Positions 1 to 6,131 of a stretch of DNA of 13,171 bases are shown here, one piece after another. The DNA is from Gammaproteobacteria bacterium. Its GTDB lineage: Bacteria > Pseudomonadota > Gammaproteobacteria > Comchoanobacterales > Comchoanobacteraceae. Made by a program: the position numbers and the translations under genes. The DNA is taken from positions 1 to 13,171 of the forward strand of contig JAQWRO010000093.1 in assembly GCA_029243665.1 (NCBI GenBank), in the 5' to 3' direction. The notes under the pieces are model-generated. The model was not told where the DNA came from, searched no databases, and worked only from the letters and a program-made list of their open reading frames with translations. How positions within the stretch are numbered: position 1 is the stretch's first letter; each line of letters opens with the position of its first letter.

Positions 1-1
1 C

Positions 2-985
2 AAAAAAGAAGCTTACTGGGGACAAGTGGATATATACGTGGGTGGTTTAGAGCATGCTGTGTCGCATTTATTGTATTCAAGATTTTGGTATAAGGTATTA
101 TTTGATTGTGGGGTAGTCAGTCACCAAGAGCCATTTAAAAAGCTATTTAACCAAGGCATGATCCTCGCTTATAGCTATCGCGATAAACTGGGTAAATATC
201 ATCATCCTGACTCAGTAGAGCAAGATGCAACGGGCCAGCCAACGTTAAAAGCTACAGGCGAGCCATTGACATCTATGGTTGAAAAAATGTCTAAATCAAA
301 ATTGAATGTTGTCAATCCTGATGATGTGGTTGCAGAGTATGGTGCAGATGCGCTTCGTTTATACGAAATGTTTATGGGGCCACTGGAAGCAACCAAACCT
401 TGGCAGACCAATGGTGTGAAAGGGATGTTGACCTTCTTACAACGGGTTTGGCGTCAAACCATTGATATTGATTCAGGTGAATTAAATGCAATGATAAAAG
501 ATGAGCCTGGCAGTCAATCGTTTAACCAGGCATTGAATCAAACCATTGAAAAAGTGACCAATGACATTCAGGCATTAAAGTTCAACACAGCCATTGCGCA
601 AATGATGAGTTTTATGAATGTCTGTAAAAATGAACCATTCATACCCAAAGTAGGTTGGGAAAAGTTTATATTAGTATTGTCTCCTTTCGCACCTCATTTA
701 GCAGAAGAACTTTGGGCAAGGTTAGGGCACGCTGATACATTGGCTTATCATCCATGGCCAGCGGTAGACACAACTTTCTTAGCAGTTGAAAAGATTCATA
801 TGCCTTTATGTTTAAATGGGAAAAAAGCTTCACTTGTAGAAGTAGAAAAAGGGGCTTCTCAGGCGGAAGTAGAAGCGTTATTCCTTGCCGATGAGAAGAT
901 TCAGCATAAGATGGTAGGCTTTGAGCTAAAGAAAATTATTTATGTCCCAGATCGGTTATTTAATGCAATAGTGGTGAAGAAATGA
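2..985 (+). CDS. leuS: Leucyl-tRNA synthetase, C-terminal part (5' end cut by the window)
   Basis: Class Ia aminoacyl-tRNA synthetase that charges tRNA-Leu with leucine in the cytoplasm. The frame is open from base 2; the GTG at 26 is an internal valine, not a start. The visible part begins with the catalytic-core segment containing GGLEHAVSHLLYSRFW. The KMSKS signature (MVEKMSKSKLN) follows near 272-300, then the AEYGADALRLYEMFMGPLE stretch. After these come the helical anticodon-binding domain (including LSPFAPHLAEELWARLG) and the small C-terminal domain with LNGKKASLVEVEKG. About 327 residues are present, roughly the last third of a normal bacterial LeuRS, with no internal break. The TGA stop overlaps the next gene's ATG (ATGA, 982-985), so the lipocalin gene is probably cotranscribed and translationally coupled. 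Confidence 0.98.
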   Translation, partial: KKEAYWGQVDIYVGGLEHAVSHLLYSRFWYKVLFDCGVVSHQEPFKKLFNQGMILAYSYRDKLGKYHHPDSVEQDATGQPTLKATGEPLTSMVEKMSKSKLNVVNPDDVVAEYGADALRLYEMFMGPLEATKPWQTNGVKGMLTFLQRVWRQTIDIDSGELNAMIKDEPGSQSFNQALNQTIEKVTNDIQALKFNTAIAQMMSFMNVCKNEPFIPKVGWEKFILVLSPFAPHLAEELWARLGHADTLAYHPWPAVDTTFLAVEKIHMPLCLNGKKASLVEVEKGASQAEVEALFLADEKIQHKMVGFELKKIIYVPDRLFNAIVVKK

Positions 986-1524
986 AAAAATATTACTGGA
1001 TTATTTTAGGTTTTTTATGTTTATTTGGTTGTAGTTATGATCCTCCAAAAGGGATAGAGCCTATCAAGAACTTTGATAAGCAGGCTTATTTAGGGAGATG
1101 GTATGAAATTGCCAGGCTTGATCATTCTTTTGAGCGAGGGTTATCATGTGTCTCGGCAACGTATGAACCGAGGTCTGATGGTGGTATTAAAGTCATTAAC
1201 CGTGGTTTCAATGCCAAAAAAGATCAATGGTCTGAAGCAGAAGGACGTGGCTATTTAGTCGGTGACAATAATATTGGGCAATTGAAAGTATCTTTCTTTG
1301 GTCCTTTTTATGGCAGCTACATCATTTTTTATCTAGACGATCAAGCAGCGTATGTAACGAGCAATACCAAAAATTACCTATGGTATTTATCACGGACACC
1401 AAAAGTCACTAAAAAACAGCTTGATCATTTTAAAGCCTATGCTAAAAAACATGGGTTTGCAGTTGATCAATTAATCATTGTGAATCAAACTGGTCAAGGG
1501 AAGCGTAGTTGCTATCCGTTTTAG
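982..1524 (+). CDS. blc: Outer-membrane lipocalin lipoprotein (Blc-like)
   Basis: A 180-aa bacterial lipocalin, close to the usual Blc length. The N-terminus is a lipoprotein signal: a short basic start, a hydrophobic stretch and the lipobox LFGC with the lipidated Cys at residue 17. The next residues (SYDPP) lack an Asp at +2, which suits outer-membrane sorting. Family signatures are the first-strand motif GRWYEIARLDHSFERG, the mid-barrel GPFYGSYIIFYLD, and YLWYLSRTP near the end. Blc proteins bind fatty acids or lysophospholipids and are linked to membrane maintenance and starvation or stress; that role comes from the family. The ATGA overlap with leuS and the lack of a clear Shine-Dalgarno suggest translational coupling. 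In many gammaproteobacteria the gene after leuS is lptE, another outer-membrane lipoprotein, but the lipocalin motifs rule LptE out here. Confidence 0.93.
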   Translation: MKKYYWIILGFLCLFGCSYDPPKGIEPIKNFDKQAYLGRWYEIARLDHSFERGLSCVSATYEPRSDGGIKVINRGFNAKKDQWSEAEGRGYLVGDNNIGQLKVSFFGPFYGSYIIFYLDDQAAYVTSNTKNYLWYLSRTPKVTKKQLDHFKAYAKKHGFAVDQLIIVNQTGQGKRSCYPF

Positions 1525-1535
1525 GGATATTGTTA

Positions 1536-1561
1536 AAGCGCGAACGCGCCATAATTTTTTC
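1536..1561. terminator. Possible intrinsic terminator between convergent genes
   Basis: A short GC-rich hairpin (GCGC, loop GAAC, GCGC; 1538-1549) is followed on the + strand by ATAATTTTTTCT. It lies 13 bases after the lipocalin stop and before the convergent 73-aa gene. The stem is only 4 bp, so it is a weak call. Read on the - strand, the hairpin is followed by TTTAA, so it could act weakly in both directions. Confidence 0.4.
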
Positions 1562-1575
1562 TAATTTTCAGTTAC

Positions 1576-1797
1576 TTATTTTTTCTTAAAAGCCTTGCCA
1601 GTATCGTTACCAAGTTTTTCAAGTCCTTCTCTTGTATCGTCATTACCTTTTTCAAGTGCGTTACTTGCCTTATTTGCAATGTTGATGTATGGATATTTAC
1701 TTGCTTTTGAATCTAATTGCCACATTTTCGTTGTGCCTATATCAGCAGAGGCGATACTAGCCAAAAATATGGTTGAAAGAATATATTTATATTTCAT
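1576..1797 (-). CDS. Small exported protein of unknown function (73 aa)
   Basis: Family not recognised. The N-terminus is a Sec signal peptide (MKYKYILSTIFLASIASA, likely cleaved before DIGTTK), leaving a mature protein of about 55 residues. The mature part is polar and probably helical, with Gly/Asn-Asp breaks and a run NALEKGNDDTREGLEKLGND that suggests short imperfect amphipathic repeats. It ends in a basic KAFKKK tail. The start is well supported: AAGGAG (bases 1805-1810 read in reverse) lies 7 bases upstream of ATG, and a TATAAT box (1825-1830) lies just beyond. A periplasmic or surface-associated location is inferred from the signal peptide. Confidence 0.75.
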   Translation of the reverse strand: MKYKYILSTIFLASIASADIGTTKMWQLDSKASKYPYINIANKASNALEKGNDDTREGLEKLGNDTGKAFKKK

Positions 1798-1824
1798 AAT
1801 ATTTCTCCTTATTGTTATAATTTA

Positions 1825-1830
1825 ATTATA
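1825..1830 (-). promoter_or_regulatory. Probable -10 box of the 73-aa exported protein gene
   Basis: On the - strand this reads TATAAT, about 28 bases upstream of the ATG at 1797, with AAGGAG in between. No convincing -35 hexamer lies 16-18 bases further upstream in this AT-rich stretch. Confidence 0.45.
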
Positions 1831-1859
1831 GTGCATATAATTATTTTGTTTGATTAATA

Positions 1860-1896
1860 TGATCATTCATCAAATATTATGATGGTTTCATGATCA
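1860..1896. repeat. Interrupted inverted repeat (hairpin) in the intergenic region
   Basis: TGATCAT (1860-1866) pairs with ATGATCA (1890-1896). Inside it CATC (1868-1871) pairs with GATG (1881-1884). The element lies between the 85-aa and 73-aa genes. It could be an operator for the 73-aa gene or a transcript-end structure for the 85-aa gene. No U-run follows on either strand, so it is not called a terminator. Confidence 0.35.
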
Positions 1897-1975
1897 GACA
1901 ACTATGTCCATAAGTGGTACCAAATAGGGATGTTAAAGTAATAAGGGTAAGAATTATTTCATGATTGTTCACCTA

Positions 1976-2233
1976 TCATTGGGTTGATTTTTGTTTGTCT
2001 ATTGCAGCATCATATTCTTCTTGGGTAATGTCAAACTTTTCAAATGCTCGCTGTCTTTTCCATTCCGGTAGATCTTCAAGCTTTTTTAGCTTATCAGGAT
2101 GATCAACCAGATAATCTACTTTTTTTAAATCATCTGAACTCAGTGATTGATCTGCCAAGGTTGGGGTAACAAGACTCAAGGTTATTGCTGAAAGTATGTA
2201 TTTTAAAATAGTCATATATTTATTATAGATCAT
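1976..2233 (-). CDS. Small exported, highly charged protein of unknown function (85 aa)
   Basis: Family not recognised. A hydrophobic signal segment (MTILKYILSAITLSLVTPTLA, residues 7-27) ends in a plausible Ala-X-Ala-type site before DQSLSS. The mature part of about 58 residues is dominated by Asp, Glu and Lys and should be helical (DDLKKVDYLVDHPDKLKKLE, then a WKRQRAFEKFDITQEEYD segment). Two starts are possible: ATG at 2233, or ATG at 2215, which removes MIYNKY and gives a more normal signal peptide. Neither has a strong Shine-Dalgarno. It lies 31 bases downstream of the 57-aa gene on the same strand and probably shares its transcript. Confidence 0.7.
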   Translation of the reverse strand: MIYNKYMTILKYILSAITLSLVTPTLADQSLSSDDLKKVDYLVDHPDKLKKLEDLPEWKRQRAFEKFDITQEEYDAAIDKQKSTQ

Positions 2234-2264
2234 TCATTAATGCCATGCTTAATACAGAGGGAAT

Positions 2265-2438
2265 TTATTGTTCTTCAATTTTGATGTTTACGGTGTTTCC
2301 ATCATCCTCAATGGTAAGTTTTTCATTACCCTCAACCTCAATAGTAACTGGTTTAGAATGAGACGGTGAACAATGATAGCCATAGGATAGTCCCATGGTT
2401 GCAATCAATATTAGTAAGATTTGTATTAAGTGACTCAT
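2265..2438 (-). CDS. Very small membrane-anchored or exported protein (57 aa)
   Basis: A short ORF reading ATG to TAA, easily missed because of its size. The protein begins MSHLIQILLILIATMGLSYG, a hydrophobic stretch that may be a signal peptide or a single transmembrane anchor. Cys23 lies near its end, but the preceding residues (GYH) do not make a proper lipobox. The rest is an acidic, strand-forming segment (KPVTIEVEGNEKLTIEDD, then GNTVNIKIEEQ). Support beyond the open frame is a weak AGGCG about 8 bases upstream of ATG, an extended -10 promoter at a sensible distance, and placement 31 bases before the 85-aa gene on the same strand. Function unknown. Confidence 0.6.
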   Translation of the reverse strand: MSHLIQILLILIATMGLSYGYHCSPSHSKPVTIEVEGNEKLTIEDDGNTVNIKIEEQ

Positions 2439-2477
2439 TGTAAACGCCTATTTTTAATTGTTATTCTTAGTAATGTA

Positions 2478-2486
2478 ATTATAGCA
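2478..2486 (-). promoter_or_regulatory. Extended -10 promoter for the 57-aa/85-aa gene pair
   Basis: On the - strand this reads TGCTATAAT: a perfect TATAAT preceded by the TGn element of extended -10 promoters, which need little or no -35. Transcription should start near 2471, leaving a leader of about 33 bases before the ATG at 2438. Confidence 0.55.
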
Positions 2487-2539
2487 GAGGTTTTGATTAT
2501 TTGTGGGACTTTGTTTGGCTTTAATCGGCTTTCTTGCGA

Positions 2540-4933
2540 TCATTTTGCTTTTAGGGATGGATTTTGCAATGCACATGGTTGTATATTCGTGAGTCTTCCT
2601 CTAGATGAAGATGATTTAGGTTTTTTAAGAACAGTGACAATATTTACAGTGTTAAACATTGAAGTTGTATTAGGGGTTTGATTTTCTTTGTTAGTTTTCA
2701 TTCGTTTGTTGGCTGGTGTGACAACAGCTAATGATCTTTTTAGGATTGGTTTTTTATAAAATAAATTGGCTGCTTGAATGATTGATACCAAATCAGCTTC
2801 AGGTAAGAACTGTAATATATTATGTTTAGCAATGTCTGGAATATGAAACATTTTTGATAGGGCACAGCGACTTTTTAAGGATTCAACGATTCTTTTAATC
2901 ACTGGACTTATAAGGACACCATAAAACTTTTTATCATGTAAATGAGAGTTTATAGCAGACATTATTTTCTTTTCTGACTTTAGAATTTCTGTGATGTCAT
3001 TTTCATTGATATGGTTGGTATTGATCTTTCTTTGTATTTTATAATATGAAATCGGGAACAATTGGCCTAATGATTCTTTTTGGGTCAATGTTAGATAAAA
3101 TTTAACAATATTTTTAGTCTCATTATCACTTGAAAGCTCAATAAGTTTGTTTAAGTTCTTCTGATAAGTTTGATTATCAGAGGGCTCATAAATTGAAAGG
3201 AGTTTTTTTACAACTGCTGCATCAGAAAAATGAGTGCCCTCAGGTTTCATATTTTTAAAATCAATGAGTATTTGTATGTAGTGATCATTGATGTGTACGC
3301 CGATGTTTTCTAAAATTTCTATATATGAGATGACTTTTTCAGGTTGGTCAATCATCAGGGTATGAACCAATGACGAAAATAGTTTGAGTAGGTTTGTTTG
3401 ACACTGCTTTGCATCTGATGTGTTTAAGATATATGCAACAGCATGTTTTAAAATGTGTTTGGTATATTGGTTATTGAATAATTTACAAAGTTTGATGATG
3501 TTATCATTGTAAATTGTCAAATCTGATGGCAGATAGTGTTTTACAATGGTAGATAATATATCTGCATCGTCACAAATGGTTTCTCTAGAAAAATTATTTT
3601 TTAGGAATATTAATGTTTGGATAAAATGATCATCAATCTTTACGTTATTTTTGATAAGGGTATTTAAAAAATAACGCATTTTAACTTTGCCATGAAAGTG
3701 ATGCATTTTATAAATTGGCACAAAGATTTCATTGGTGATTTCATTAATAGGCGCATTGATCTTGGTGTTATTTATGATATGTTCGACACTGATTTCAAGC
3801 ATTGCTTGTGAAGCTTTTTCTTCTGGCCCTCTAAAATAAATAGATTGTGTTGAAGGGTTGGTCGAAAAGAAATTCACACCTTGTTGATGAAACAAGGTTA
3901 ATAATCTTTTTATGCTTGCGTATTCAGACTTGTCATCTAAAAAGATAAACATTAAATAAAAGGGTGTACGATCACCTTCAATGTCTGTTAGAAAAATATC
4001 AGCATTGTTTTGAATCATAAATTCAGTTAAGTCAGTAATTTTATCTATGTCCCATTTAGGTCGCTTAAAATTATCACTTAACATATGTAAAGGTGTATTT
4101 GAATACATATCTGGCACATTGATGTTTGCACCTTGTTTAAGTAATTTTTCAATCACTCTTTTGGAGATATCTATCTTTTCAAAAGACATGATTTGGTGCA
4201 TCGGGGTAATGCCTTCTGAATTTGATTCATTGACATCGGCACCGTGTTCAATGAGTAGATCGAGATTTGTTAAAAATCTGTCGATGAGTTCAGGACGATC
4301 TAAGTTCATCTCACTTAATGAGTTAATGATTGCACTTAAGGGATGTATGTCTAGGTGAAGTAATGGGACTGTAAGATCTGCGCCTTGGTTAATCACCTGT
4401 TTGACTAAGTGGCTAGGTGCGTGATTTATGATAAGCTCAATCACAAAACAATTCATTATATTTTTAATGGCGGCTTCTTTTTCAATCTCTGGCTGATCTT
4501 CGCGATTAATCAGCGATTTTATTTGTAACTGAGTTTCTTCAATTAACATTTCGATAACATCAATTTCATAGCCATTTTTTACTGCAATTGAAAATACATA
4601 TGGGTGATCGTGTTTGTGTTTATTCAAATGAATCCCATTGGCGACTAAATAATTGACCCATGGTGAGGGTAGTTTATGCATTAAACAAAGACTCATCAAC
4701 GAATTGCCTGCGTGGTCTATGTGATTGATATTCCCACCTGCTTGGATAAGTTTTTTTAAATGAATGCTTAACATTGATTGTGCATGAGGAAGTGTGCTTG
4801 CCAATCGAATGATTTCATGTAGGGGGCTTTTTAGAAAGTAAGTGGCATTGACAGCTTTACCAAAGTGTAGTGTCAAATTTTCTAGCGTTTCTAACAATAG
4901 TTTTTTAAATTGTTCGTAATTTGTTTTTAGCAT
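2540..4933 (-). CDS. Large ankyrin-repeat protein with internal duplication and F-box-like segment (797 aa)
   Basis: Ankyrin-type repeats occupy about residues 35-360. The clearest are IQAGGNINHIDHAGNSLM, LIEHGADVNESNSEGITPMH and LLKQGANINVPDMYSNTPLH. Residues about 431-496 and 546-611 are a diverged duplication that aligns without gaps. Residues about 694-728 look like an F-box: IPD, then NILQFLPEADLVSI and FYKKP at F-box spacing. The last 60 residues are Ser/Asn/Lys-rich with a basic PANKRMK cluster (740-746) resembling a nuclear localisation signal. There is no signal peptide or membrane segment, so the protein is cytosolic or delivered by a dedicated secretion system. F-box proteins bind eukaryotic SKP1, and ankyrin/F-box proteins are known effectors in Legionella (AnkB type); an effector role here is inference. 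The start ATG lacks a strong Shine-Dalgarno. The ankyrin call is firm, the F-box call moderate. Confidence 0.9.
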   Translation of the reverse strand: MLKTNYEQFKKLLLETLENLTLHFGKAVNATYFLKSPLHEIIRLASTLPHAQSMLSIHLKKLIQAGGNINHIDHAGNSLMSLCLMHKLPSPWVNYLVANGIHLNKHKHDHPYVFSIAVKNGYEIDVIEMLIEETQLQIKSLINREDQPEIEKEAAIKNIMNCFVIELIINHAPSHLVKQVINQGADLTVPLLHLDIHPLSAIINSLSEMNLDRPELIDRFLTNLDLLIEHGADVNESNSEGITPMHQIMSFEKIDISKRVIEKLLKQGANINVPDMYSNTPLHMLSDNFKRPKWDIDKITDLTEFMIQNNADIFLTDIEGDRTPFYLMFIFLDDKSEYASIKRLLTLFHQQGVNFFSTNPSTQSIYFRGPEEKASQAMLEISVEHIINNTKINAPINEITNEIFVPIYKMHHFHGKVKMRYFLNTLIKNNVKIDDHFIQTLIFLKNNFSRETICDDADILSTIVKHYLPSDLTIYNDNIIKLCKLFNNQYTKHILKHAVAYILNTSDAKQCQTNLLKLFSSLVHTLMIDQPEKVISYIEILENIGVHINDHYIQILIDFKNMKPEGTHFSDAAVVKKLLSIYEPSDNQTYQKNLNKLIELSSDNETKNIVKFYLTLTQKESLGQLFPISYYKIQRKINTNHINENDITEILKSEKKIMSAINSHLHDKKFYGVLISPVIKRIVESLKSRCALSKMFHIPDIAKHNILQFLPEADLVSIIQAANLFYKKPILKRSLAVVTPANKRMKTNKENQTPNTTSMFNTVNIVTVLKKPKSSSSRGRLTNIQPCALQNPSLKAK

Positions 4934-4954
4934 ATTTTTTTGTTTTATTATTAT

Positions 4955-4984
4955 TTTATAATAAAAACCTTAAGACAGGTTTAA
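4955..4984 (-). promoter_or_regulatory. Possible promoter of the ankyrin protein gene
   Basis: On the - strand TTAAAC (4979-4984) and TATAAA (4955-4960) are separated by 18 bases, upstream of the ATG at 4933. The region is very AT-rich, so chance matches are easy. Confidence 0.3.
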
Positions 4985-5057
4985 GAGAACAAATTTTTAC
5001 TAAAAAATAAGTTTTAAAGTTTTTTGTGGCAAATGAATTAAGGTTATGAATATTATG

Positions 5058-5074
5058 CCATAATTGAATTATGG
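5058..5074. promoter_or_regulatory. Perfect 8-bp inverted repeat, candidate operator
   Basis: CCATAATTGAATTATGG is a perfect palindrome with a single central base, 25 bases before the ATG of the frameshifted small gene at 5100. Its position overlaps where that gene's promoter should be, so it may be a binding site for a dimeric regulator. AT-rich composition makes chance symmetry possible. Confidence 0.35.
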
Positions 5075-5099
5075 TAAAAATAATAAATAGGATAAAATC

Positions 5100-5212
5100 A
5101 TGAAACACTTAATAGTAACATTCCTTTTTTTGGTGCAGTTGCTCACGCTGATTTCGCTACTCAGGAGTTAAATTTGCTTAGTGATGCGGCTGTATCTGCA
5201 CCACCTGATTAA
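5100..5212 (+). pseudogene. Small exported peptide gene interrupted by a frameshift at a T7 run
   Basis: Read straight through, the ATG at 5100 gives only 23 codons (MKHLIVTFLFLVQLLTLISL...) and stops at 5169-5171. If the frame moves back one base after the T run (5125-5131), the product becomes MKHLIVTFLFLGAVAHA followed by DFATQELNLLSDAAVSAPPD, ending at TAA 5210-5212. That is a textbook signal peptide with an AHA cleavage site and a 20-residue mature peptide. AGGA (5089-5092) lies 7 bases before the ATG. The break could be a natural T8-to-T7 deletion, a homopolymer sequencing error, phase variation, or programmed -1 slippage, since T TTT TTG (5126-5132) fits the X XXY YYZ heptamer. The peptide is not recognised. 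Confidence 0.6.
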
Positions 5213-5580
5213 TTGTTAATTAAAACTATCTCCTCATGATGAATCTTCTACATGTATGAGATAACTAGAATGTGCACCGGGGAAGCTAATGCACCGAATA
5301 GCCTTGCCACGCTATTAAATGTTGATTCGCATCTAATGGCTAGCTAACTTTAGAGGCTTGACCTTTAAAAAACAATATATGTTAAACAGCTGGGTTATAT
5401 CCCAACGTCAATTAATCTTAATCCGGTTTGGTTGAGATAAATATTTCTGTAAGACAGTACGTATAGGTTTTGGGTCTATATAAATACATGACATATATTT
5501 TCCTGTATTGGTTAAATTCAAAAAAATATATCATATAAGCTACTTTCTTTAGAATCATTATTTACTAATTCATAACGCTA
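5213..5580. other. Gene-poor stretch before ssrA
   Basis: No convincing gene is seen. In the same frame as the mature peptide of the broken gene at 5100, an open stretch from ATG 5252 to TAA 5345-5347 encodes MYEITRMCTGEANAPNSLAT and a short tail. It is separated from that peptide by three stop codons and has no Shine-Dalgarno, so it may be a decayed extension or chance. A loose inverted repeat (TATCTC near 5227-5232 with GAGATA near 5258-5263) follows the broken gene but has no U-run. Confidence 0.4.
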
Positions 5581-5609
5581 TTGCCACAAATGACCATACA
5601 ATCTATAAT
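5581..5609 (+). promoter_or_regulatory. Near-consensus sigma-70 promoter of ssrA
   Basis: TTGCCA (5581-5586), a 17-base spacer and a perfect TATAAT (5604-5609). The mature tmRNA 5' end predicted from the acceptor stem is 10 bases further on, at 5620, so the primary transcript starts at or just before the mature end. Confidence 0.85.
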
Positions 5610-5619
5610 AGATAGATCT

Positions 5620-5989
5620 GGGGGCGTTTGGCTTCGACGTTGATGACAAAGCTCTAGGTGCATGTCGAGCTGGCAATGTAGCTCGTTAAACCCGTTGTAC
5701 AACTTATAGTTGCAAATAAAAAAGCATCGAATGATGCCTTCATTAACAAAACAGCAATAGCTGCCTAGTTAACCACAACAAGTACTGTGCTTGTGCTTGC
5801 TTAGCGTGGTCATATGACACAAGCTCGTTTGTCTTACTGTTTCGGTAAGATAAATTAAATTTTTAGAAACTCGATGTCAGGTGATTTGCACGTTGATGAC
5901 AAGGCATTTAAATTAAGAACGCTGCTAAGCATGTAGTACCAAAAGTGGCGCATTGGCGGACGCGGGTTCGAATCCCGCCGCCTCCACAA
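5620..5989 (+). ncRNA. ssrA: Transfer-messenger RNA (tmRNA, 10Sa RNA)
   Basis: Acts with SmpB to rescue stalled ribosomes and tag the unfinished protein for proteolysis. The 5' GGGGGCG (5620-5626) pairs with CGCCTCC (5979-5985), including one G-U, to form the acceptor stem. It is followed by the conserved GGCTTCGACGTTGAT. The T arm is GCGGG-TTCGAAT-CCCGC (5962-5978), and the family segment CTAAGCATGTAGTACC lies upstream of it. The message part resumes after TATAGTT at GCA 5712 and encodes ANKKASNDAFINKTAIAA, ending at TAG 5766-5768. The hydrophobic IAA end is a normal ClpXP-type degron. The length of about 370 nt is typical. One oddity: after the discriminator A5986 the DNA reads CAA, whereas gammaproteobacterial genes normally encode CCA. 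Confidence 0.97.
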
Positions 5990-6011
5990 ATAAAATTATA
6001 GAACACACCCA

Positions 6012-6040
6012 GAAAAAGCCTAAATTAAAGTTGTGGGCTA
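6012..6040 (-). terminator. Weak intrinsic terminator for the leftward gene pair
   Basis: On the - strand AGCC (6036-6039) pairs with GGCT (6017-6020) across a loop of about 15 bases, and is followed by TTTTT (6012-6016). It lies about 90 bases beyond the stop of the 295-aa gene, before transcription would run antisense into ssrA. The stem is short. Confidence 0.3.
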
Positions 6041-6131
6041 TTTAAAGAAAGTATGAAAGGTAGGTATCCATGAGCAATACAGAATCAACTATATACTTGC
6101 ATGTTAATTTTATTTTTGGTGCTGTTTCGAT

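Noticed and set aside
4047..4358. A 103-codon ORF on the + strand inside the ankyrin gene
   Set aside because: It is antisense to the ankyrin repeats, whose protein-level pattern is clear; there are no start signals.
5252..5347. Open stretch encoding MYEITRMCTGEANAPNSLAT and a short tail
   Set aside because: No Shine-Dalgarno. It is in frame with the broken peptide gene but separated from it by three stops; it may be a decayed remnant and cannot be supported as a gene.
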